Origin: Melieria omissa
Taxonomy: Eukaryota; Arthropoda; Insecta; Diptera; Ulidiidae
Direction of reading: 5' to 3'
NCBI GenBank assembly: GCA_963971225.1
Contig: OZ020267.1
Location: 120,583,891-120,647,890 of the forward strand
Length of the DNA: 64,000 nt
Part shown: in pieces, positions 55,942 to 64,000 of the stretch
Layout of the letters: each line of letters begins with the position of its first letter
How positions within the stretch are numbered: the stretch's first letter is position 1
The notes under the pieces: generated by a model
Seen by the model: the letters and a program-made list of their open reading frames with translations, nothing else
What the model was told of the DNA's origin: nothing
Databases searched by the model: none
Made by a program: the position numbers and the translations under genes

Positions 55942-56689
55942 ACCACAGCAACTTTTTTAAATTGTACGATTTGTTGTCATGTCATGCATTTTATGTGCTT
56001 GCTGGGATATTTCATCCAACTGAAATATATGTATGTGCGTATTCACCTGTGTGCATATTTTAATGCTCGTACATTGGTACGAATTTGCACCAAGCTACAT
56101 ATGTATGGATCTATGTACATAAGTACGCAATTACACGCAGACGTTTGCCGGCAAATAATTGTACGATAGGTTAATATGTACATATTTATGCCAAAATAAA
56201 GTCAAGCAGATTACAAAATACCTGTTGGTACTTTTCGCTTCTCCATATGAATTTGTAAGTTTATACACATACACTAGTCAGAATAAGTTTGCGTACAGGC
56301 AAGTCAAAAATATTTTATGATTAATTTTGACCTCAAAAATGGGTTCTCTGTTTATAAAAACGTATCCACATTATTCATATATGCCTTAACTGCTCTTTTT
56401 GTTCTGTTTTAGAGGAATTAAAATAATAATTTTCCATGTATTCGTATTTATTGACAATATACTCACAAAACGGTGCAGAATAAGTTTGCGTACAAAACTA
56501 ATAACGGGAACTTCCGGTTATGCTCTTTATTTTTTTTGGAAAATTTGTATTCCATTGAACAGTAAACGGACTTGTAAGTTATTTGGAACCGTATATGTGC
56601 TTGAAATTTTATAGAAAGCAATAGAATTCAACAGAAAAATATTAAAAATGGATAAAGAATAATCTTACAAAAACGTTTCAAAATTGACA

Positions 56690-57540
56690 AAAAATTTCAA
56701 GAAATTAGGGAAACTTTTGGGAGAGCACATTCGTCATTTCAAAAAGCCATCTTAAATCTAAAAAAAAACAGAAAATCTTGTTTGGTTACTACGATCTGAC
56801 CATTTTCTTAAGTTACCCGAGCAAGAGGATTCGATTGTTTTCGATCAGTGCATCACAATCTAAGGCTAGTTGCATCCAATATCTTCAGAAATGTACAGAA
56901 ATATTTTATAAACCCCATTAGCACTGACTTTATAAGAAAAGTTCTGAAAAAAACATACTTCCCCTACATAACAGCATGTAAGAAGCCCATATTTAGCTTA
57001 CATACAAGGAGCACAGAATTGCTTTCGTAAAAGAGTCCATCAAGGAGTCTAAAAAACCGGATTTCCGGGACGAAATGTTGTTATCTATAGAAAGTGGGAC
57101 CTTTCATTATTATCTGATAATGGTTTGGCATATTTGGCATTAAAAGGCATCAACTAATTTGAACAGGATCCTGTTAATAACAAAAATCTGAAATTAACAG
57201 TGAAGCATAGCATATGTGGAGATATGGTATGGGGCTGCATGTCAGGAAAAGGAGTGAGCAGGCTGTGTTGTTTTATTCAGAAATGCTTCCGGGGGGGGTA
57301 TTTACATATTCTAAAAGCTTATGTTAGCCAAGGTTTCAAAACTTTGGATCAGATTCCAACATATCTTTTCAACCTTAGCGCGCAATGCATACGATGCGAA
57401 GCTATGTTTGCTATTAACTGGCTCAACAAAGCTGCAAAAGTCCCTCCCTAGTCACCTATCGTGCATCTAATTGAGTATATAAGGGGTTCAGTTAAGCCCT
57501 GAGCCCAACAACACTCCATCTTCTAAGATATAGTTAACCA
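56690..57540 (+). pseudogene. Degenerate Tc1 transposase
   Basis: Fragments in order are: an N-terminal piece (about 56720-56790); a middle piece, KKTYFPYITACKKPIFSLHT, about 56945-57005; a damaged stretch that should hold the first catalytic Asp (57060-57130); and LKLTVKHSICGDMVWGCMSG (57188-57247), followed by KGVSRLCCFIQK and YLHILKAYVS (57249-57330), the typical middle of Tc1 transposases. Stops and frameshifts are frequent, so it is not functional. Confidence 0.7.
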
Positions 57541-57694
57541 ATACAACAATTCAAGGATATAACAAAATAACCGCTGAAAAAACACCGAATTTAAAAAAAT
57601 TTGCGCCAAAACTTCTGCAGGGAGTTCAAGCGAGAAAATAAAATTCACAAAGTTATTAATTTTTGGACAAAACTTAGTTTCAATTGAATTTTAA

Positions 57695-58213
57695 CCCTTT
57701 CGGTACTTCTTTTTTGTTTTTAACTTTAAAAGTCATTCTTTTCCATTTTATTACTGTTTATGCCTACATAATGAATAATCAAAAGTCATTTTTTAAAATA
57801 TTGTTCGAAAAAGTGGTTTTTGGGGATCATGAAATATGGCATAGTAAAAAATAAAAAAAATCGTACAGCCTTAGTGAACTATATTTGGGATCTAACTTTT
57901 TTTACACTTATTAAAGCAATAAATACCTACTAGATTACTTACATAAACCTATAAAATAAATTTATTTTTGTATTAGAATAAATAAAAGTAGGAAGTGACC
58001 TCTTTTTGTAAAATACGCAGTTCGATAGGACTGCGCACTTTCGGAACCCTTACAATTTACTTGGTACACTAATCAAAATATTTTTTTCATTATTTGATAT
58101 AAAAACCTTCAGAGAAAAATACAAAAATTTCAAAATATAGTATCCACAAGTTTTTGACCTAAAACAGGCACTGAAAAGAGACTATGCCATATGGCATAGA
58201 ATAACCGAAAGGG
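57695..58213. mobile_element. TTAA-flanked 519-bp element nested in Tc1 copy
   Basis: TTAA at 57691-57694 and 58214-58217. The ends are inverted, CCCTTTCGGT and ACCGAAAGGG. A perfect 18-bp palindrome, CTATGCCATATGGCATAG, lies at 58182-58199 close to the right end, and half of it (TATGGCATAG) occurs near 57835. There is no coding sequence. Confidence 0.8.
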
Positions 58214-58327
58214 TTAACTACATAATCTCATCTTGTACGCAAACTTTTTCTGAGGTGAATTCATAACATATTTTGTTTTTGGCCCTCCTTTTACAGTTTG
58301 GTCAAGTTTTTGTTATTATTATCTTAA

Positions 58328-58571
58328 CACATTAAAAGCGGGCCGGGTAAAATTACCCGTTGTGAAAACTGCTGCTTATAAGCGGGGCGGGTATTTTTAC
58401 CGGATTGGTTTTCATATAAAACTGAAAGTATTATTTCATATAATTATTTTAGTTTCATAAATTTCTTTTGCAAATATTATTTATTTTGGATCGCGCAATT
58501 TTTGCTTGTTTTGCAAGTAATGCCCGCTACGCAGCATAGTTTCATATACTAGGCTACCCGCTTAAAATGTG
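58328..58571. mobile_element. TTAA-flanked 244-bp element nested in Tc1 right arm
   Basis: TTAA at 58324-58327 and 58572-58575. The ends are CACATTAAAAGCGGG and, inverted, CACATTTTAAGCGGG. CGGGTAAAATTACCCG at 58344-58359 is a short hairpin near the left end, and a related GGCGGGTATTTTTACC follows. No coding sequence. It splits the right IR/DR arm of the Tc1 element. Confidence 0.8.
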
Positions 58572-58705
58572 TTAATGGAATAAAAGAACTAAGTTTACGC
58601 AAAAAGTAAAAAATATTTTGTTTTTGAAAAATTACTTTAAGTGATTTATGTTTCATATGAAAAAACTACGTACCCCTTGTACGCAAACTTATTCTGACTA
58701 GTGTA

Positions 58706-60400
58706 TATTCGATTAGCAAGTCGTTTTCGATATTTCTCTGTTGTTTTTCAGACGACCTGCGTCCCTTAAGCAATATGTACATAATCTTATATATAAACGA
58801 CGAACTCTATTGAGATCAATACGTCTAAAAACGACAATAACAAACAGAAAACATCAACAAGTGGGCGTGCCTTCCTGCGCAAACATTTTCACCACTTGAA
58901 CTTTGTACTCAAAGTGACTTAACTTTCATATTTTGTCATTTACATAAAGTTGCCAGTTACCAACTCAATCGTAGATCTGGTGAAAAGTCATACAAGCCGA
59001 GTGGTTGCAACTCCAATCTATGCGACTAGAGTAAATTCAATTCATCCCAGAAGTTGCACGCGCTTATGTAAACACATTTTGGGCACTTGCGGCGACGGCA
59101 ATAATAGCACAGCTGATTCATCTCAAGAGTTGTTTGAATGGATTTTTGGGATTTGTTACCTTTGTTTCCATATTGACGCCAACGACACTAGCAGATCAGC
59201 AGTAGCAAAATCAACGAACAACAAATCCACAATCCACGCACACCCAACGTTTTAATATCAGCCAAAGCAAATGTGAAAACCAATTCGAAGTCTTTCAATG
59301 CAGATATAATACAAATACCAATTGTATCCAAATGAACCTGTTTTACAACAAGCAACTTTAATTTTCGATTTTATTACACTTTCCGTGTGTTCTGAGTTAC
59401 GCGGGACTTTCAGCGGATCACTCAAGACATGATATGCATGTGCAGTCAACGCCAGACATTCTTGTTAAATCTTAAAAATAAAACTCGACGCGCTATTGTC
59501 ATTGCCCTTTGGAGCTTCAATTGACAAGAACAACAACAATGCAATTGCCAAATAGTAAAGCATTAACAGCAAGAGGAAAAAACCGTTGGCCGCAATGCCG
59601 ACGGCAATACACGCACATAAGCACGGGGACGCACGAAAGAGAATATTATCGAAAATTATTTCACACGATTTCGAAGCGAAAAACTAATCGCCGCCACTAC
59701 CAGTCAGCTTGTACGCAGTTCCACAACTCAAAATGCACTGAGCATATGTCGAGCTGCGGAGAATCGAACAAACCCAAGTAAACCGCAGTGGGCGCAAGAT
59801 AAAAAGCTTACTCGACTATGGCTATGAGGTGGATAGAGGGCATGGATGCGGGACAGGCTGTTTGGAAAGCTTTTAACAAGTACAAGTCGTAGTTGTGGCG
59901 CATGTGAGCTTTTTGTTGGAGCTGGTGGTGGACCGGAAGCAAATAGCAAATGCAATTGACTTTACAACGCAAGTAAAGTGCAAGTGCAAAGTGCTGTGTG
60001 ACGCATTGTATCGATCCGACTAACTTTTTAATACCGCTTTCAATTTCTTTCCATTTCATGTCTAGTCAAGTCTAATTTCATATTTATTTCTAAATAGGTC
60101 ATGCCTGAAGTTGATTTAATGAAACAAAGATTACGTAAACACCTCGTTTGTTACATACGGCTAAACAAATTCCAGCTAAACAAAATTCAAATTAATTCAT
60201 TGCAGGAACAATGTGTTACGAACATTACCCATCTAGAAAGTTTCCTATCCGTAAACGAAACAAAAATGAAATTAAGTAGCCATTTGAGAAAAAACGTTTC
60301 CCTATAAAGCACTCAATTGTCTCAGATATTTCAAAAATAAACAAATACATACACTTTTGTTGTATGTTATCGAAAAGCTTATAACAATATTAGATAACAT
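58706..60400. other. Spacer downstream of the Tudor gene
   Basis: Small frames (58950-59255, 59509-59781, 60101-60307) have no recognisable domain. The last 100 bp before 60401 would contain the 3' untranslated region of the Tudor gene on the minus strand. No repeat ends were seen. Confidence 0.35.
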
Positions 60401-63400
60401 TTAAGAAACTGCAACTCCGTTTTCCGCTTCTCTGACGTACCCCATGCTGAGCAACAGTCTGGGTATACCTTCAAACTCCTCGTCCACGAAACGTACCAGC
60501 AATTCTTCGTCATTTTTTCCAACCACTGTCACCTGAACGGTATGGTTCAGCAGCATCACAAAAAGAGTTTCTATTGCTTGGTGTGCGCGCATTTCATCAT
60601 CGCCCGTATTGTCGCACACATCGGCCAGACGACAGCGAATGGCCCGAAACGGTTCCACATCCTCAGATAGTGCACACACAGCAAGATTGCTCAAGCTCAC
60701 TGTATCACTATTGCCATAATCGACAAAAAATACCTGAAACGACACAAAGTTTATTTGTAATGAGCCAGATAAAGGGTTTGCGGTTTTTACAAATTGGAAA
60801 TAAATTTCAAAATGCAATAATACAAATAGTGAGCATAACGAAGTATACCACTGTTTTAGGCTTGATCTCAGTCGACTACACTCTTTTGCCTTTGAATTTT
60901 CAGAACCAAACCCTACTAATAACTAAGAACGATAACTTAGAACGCCGCCCATAGCGAAACATTACTAAGCAAAGGCATGTGTTTTAAAAGGCATATGGGC
61001 ATCTCCCAAAAAAGGTCCACCACGAGTGAAAAATTCAAATTGCTCAGAAAAACTTTCTATTATCCAATAATACAGCTTAAATATCTATATTTTATAAATG
61101 TAAAAGAATTTTTAATTTTTTTTAATTTTTGACCGAAATATACTACTTTAAAAGAAAAAAAAATTGTCTGAGCCTTTTGACGAATTATATGCACAGTTTG
61201 TCTTTCCGTTTTTATCTTATTCAAGTAATATTATATTTTTCTTGTAATGCAAAAGTTTTCTACTAACAACAATCTTATGTATTAGAGAAAGCGAGAGAAA
61301 GTGGAGTTCGAAGAACGGAAGTTTTTTTAGTTTGCTTCTTCCTGTACCCTATTGTCGCGTCCGTGCCCAAAAAACCTTATTAGTTGTTGCCATTAGTGGA
61401 CAAACTTTTCAAATGCAAGTAGCTGTCAGTTTTTAAATAGGTGCATTGTTCCCGTTAGGAAAATATAATAATTCGTTCCCGGCAAAAACGGAAAAAAATT
61501 TTATGGGTGTTTAAAATTTGTCGCGTCCGTAACCGGAAGCTCTGAATCGATTCGATTGTTATTCGATTTCCGGTAAATTTCCGCATTTCTTGAGATACAT
61601 TTTTTTTTTCAAAATATTGACTCTCATTGAACATTTTAGCAATAAAATACAAGAAAATATCAAAAAAATAATTTTGGTTGAGAATAACAGCTTCATCAAT
61701 TTTGTACGATATATCGTACAATGGTCCGCAAAGGAGTAAAAATGCATGAAACTTTTTTTTCGTTTTTTTTTAATTTTATGAACAATTCATTGGCTTATTT
61801 GATAAGAAAATATAAATGTAACAACAAAAATCAAAACGTGATTTCATTTTGATCGAAAACTATATAAATTATATATTTAAACAATTGAGTAACATCTATC
61901 AGGCCTTATAAAACCGTTATTGCTGTTGCAAAGCCCTTTTCCCCTCAATAAAACCAGTGAAACACAAAATCGTTAAGTAATTGTTATTTCTGAATAGAAA
62001 TAGTCGATTAGTCGAATTTAATTAGTCATACGATTTAGTGATGGGCGTGGTATTCAAGCAAACAGAAAAATTCTGTTACCAAATCCATAACTTAAAAAAA
62101 ATGCTAACATCACTTGCAACATTTGCCCGCCATTTGTACGATAAATCGTACAAAGCTTTGCAACCCTTGTGTGATTTGTACGATATATCGTACAATTTTT
62201 TAAAGGCTCGGGAAAATATTTAGAAGCAAAAATTGTTAAATTTAATAAGTTTTGTAAATCAACTGAGATTCAAACTTTGAACTTGTTTATCTTTTTGCTA
62301 CTAAAAAGTATTACATATTTAAAAATTCCTCCGCAGAAGCATCGCATCGCCAAATTCTTGCAAAGAACTGCTTACAAATCGCACTCACACTGTATAGCCG
62401 CGGCTATTGTGGTTTATATTTTCAAACAGAATGGTAAAACATAACCTCCTTAATAAGAATTTAAAAGCCGTTTCATAAAAAAAACGTTCGCTGTCAAAAA
62501 AAAATCTTTAAAAAAAATTGTACGATATATCATACAAATTTCCGGAAAAGGGTTGATGAGAAATACTGTACAAATAATTAATATAATATAATTTAATTAA
62601 TTTATTAAGTTATTTCTAAAACCAGTTTGCTGCGATGTGATGAATGAACGGTGCATTGCTAATGATTGTAAGAGCTGTGTGCGCGATAGTAAACGCGATC
62701 TAATTTCAATAGAGTTCCTCAGGAAAATTAAATAAACCACACTAAGAACTTTTAACTTTGATTTTTCCTTATTTTGATTGCTGTAACTTGAATTTAACTT
62801 GTTATGTGTTCTTTTTATTAAAAGTTGAAGTGTTATAATGAAAACGATTACTGTATTTAGTAAGAGGAATACCCTTGGAAAAATTTGTCGCGTCCGTGAT
62901 GTCGCGTCCGTATTCATGATATACCTAATTCAAAAAAGGTAAGACAAAATTCTCATATTTCATAAGTCTACGAAGAAAAGTTATCCTTTGACCTTCATTT
63001 GCATGTATATATATAAAAAAAAGTTCCCAAAAATCGCTAAATTTTGTATATTTCTATAAGGGCTTCAAAAAAACGTATTTTTTTTGTCGCGTCCGTTTCA
63101 TTGCATAATTGCTTTTTATTTTGTACTAATTTGTACTAAATCTTTCAAATATATTTCTAAAATGTAGCACCATTTCAGCGCGTTAGAACACTAAAAAAAC
63201 ATATCGACTTTTTGTGTTTCTTTCTTGTTTTTGGTGTAATTGAAAGCGTGCGAATGTCGCGTCCGTGCCACTGGGAGATGCCCATATGTTCGTAAGCATT
63301 CAACGTAAGCCATGTTATTACAAAACTGACCTTGAGTCCAGCGATATAAAACCTTGTAATCTTATTATTATTTTTTTTAATCTTAAACTCATAAAGTAGG

Positions 63401-64000
63401 TAATTTTTTATGGAATAGATAGTGTATTGCTCCGGTGTTGCAAAACAGCCATATGAATTGAATTGAGTTATAGACACTATAACTTTTATTTCATTATGTT
63501 GTACCAAAGGCGGTGTTTTTATTATTTTGGCCATAGCTGTATGTATGTATATTGTCCCCGCTTTAAGGCGAACCTATAACCTATTTGACGGTTAAACATT
63601 GAATAATACACTGTAAAACTAAACTTATAAACACATGCCTTGTGTCTCTCGGAGGCTTAAATAAAGCTTGAATGAAAAAAGTCTTAAAACGAGTATAGTT
63701 GTACCTTGAAAAGAGTTTCATCTGAGTCAATCGTTTCAACAACTACGGCACGATACCAAAATCGATCAATTGCATATTGTGCCAGCACAAGGTCATTAAC
63801 ATGTGGTTCACGCGATAGCTTTAGGTCCGGCTCAATCACATTATCAGCCCAGTAAAGCGGGTCTTGGTTGTTACTTGATTGCTTGTTGATTTGAGCGTAA
63901 AAGCAGTCAACGCCAGCAATATACGTTACGCAAACTGCAACTGTATCGGTGAAGTTGGTGCTTGATAAATTTTTACTCGGTCCTTCAACCACTGTCGGTG
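60401..64000 (-). CDS. Tudor-domain protein, C-terminal part (runs off the right edge)
   Basis: Tudor domains of this extended type bind methylated arginines, mostly on Piwi/Argonaute-type proteins in germ-line granules. Two exons are seen. The 5' part, 64000-63705, is open to the window edge; the last exon is 60733-60401. The intron of 2971 bp has GT at 63704-63703 and AG at 60735-60734. The joined protein has VAVCVTYIAGVDCFYAQ, then the Tudor core AQYAIDRFWYRAVVVE...LFK|VFFVDYGNSDTVSLSNL, which continues across the splice, and an SN-like part ending in LSMGYVREAENGVAVS. The aromatic-cage candidates (FWYRA, FFVDYGN) are present. I could not tell which Tudor gene it is. The intron carries the 2.3-kb element at 60996-63284. 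Confidence 0.88.
60996..63284. mobile_element. 2.3-kb TA-flanked element of unknown family with iterated motifs
   Basis: TA flanks (60994-60995, 63285-63286) and perfect 13-bp inverted ends, TGGGCATCTCCCA. TGTCGCGTCCGT occurs six times, all in the plus direction (61353, 61519, 62886, 62900, 63085, 63255). The 20-bp palindrome TTGTACGATATATCGTACAA occurs at 61702, 62134, 62176 and 62518, with one change in two of the copies. No transposase was recognised. It lies wholly inside the Tudor intron. Confidence 0.75.

Larger units (their letters stand above)
56272..58703 (+). mobile_element. Tc1-type element with IR/DR ends and two nested TTAA elements
   Basis: TA flanks (56270-56271, 58704-58705) and inverted ends starting CACTAGTCAGAATAAGTTTG. 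Each arm has a second, inner copy of the end motif (AGAATAAGTTTGCGTACAAA near 56477; its inverse near 58232), about 200 bp in once the nested insertion is removed. This is the double-binding-site (IR/DR) plan of Sleeping Beauty and Tc3-like elements. A broken transposase lies between them. TTAA elements at 57695-58213 and 58328-58571 inserted later. Confidence 0.85.

Noticed and set aside
61353..63266. CRISPR-like array from repeated TGTCGCGTCCGT
   Set aside because: Spacing is irregular (14 to about 1370 bp), repeats are short, and the context is an insect transposon in a eukaryotic intron.

Overview
This is a eukaryotic window, almost certainly from a higher fly. GT-AG introns of about 50-80 bp, fly-type gene sequences and a dense load of insect transposons support this. 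The lamin gene matches the Drosophila B-type lamin (Dm0) end to end as I remember it. A stretch like the SINE tails I recall from tephritid fruit flies (true fruit flies) makes a tephritid the best guess; I could not run a search to confirm it.

Five host genes or gene parts are clear, and one more is likely. From left to right: an intronless, unrecognised 231-codon gene (13150-13845, +); glucosamine-6-phosphate isomerase/Oscillin, four exons (14031-15848, -); B-type lamin, three coding exons with a CaaX end (23013-25179, -); the PGAP5/MPPE1-type metallophosphoesterase of GPI-anchor remodelling (31119-33001, +); an SLC5A sodium-coupled solute transporter, nine exons found and the N-terminus missing (44257-48220, -); and the C-terminal end of a Tudor-domain protein that runs off the right edge (60401-64000, -). 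Oscillin and Lam are also close neighbours in Drosophila, and my memory of CG numbers suggests the PGAP5 and SLC5A genes may be as well. The window is therefore probably a conserved block pushed apart by transposons. The genes share no pathway.

Much of the rest is mobile DNA, and many elements have readable ends and target duplications. They include: a 4.9-kb BEL/Pao retrotransposon with identical LTRs but no reverse transcriptase or integrase (36498-41424); LINE relics of at least three kinds; Tc1/mariner and pogo elements flanked by TA; five different TTAA-flanked (piggyBac-type) small elements, most carrying a hairpin or palindrome; hAT, P/THAP and Harbinger-like small elements with 8-bp or 3-bp duplications; two pairs of near-identical repeats; and a large foldback family. 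Several elements sit inside others (TTAA elements within pogo and Tc1 copies, a TTAA element within a foldback) and some sit in host introns (PGAP5 intron 1, an SLC5A intron, the Tudor intron).

The least familiar items are a 2.3-kb TA-flanked element in the Tudor intron that repeats two short motifs (six direct copies and four palindromes), a pogo-type element with six copies of a 14-bp motif, the gag-protease-only BEL element, and a small spliced reading frame at 28945-29407. I found no CRISPR array, rRNA or intact tRNA, and no multi-gene system.
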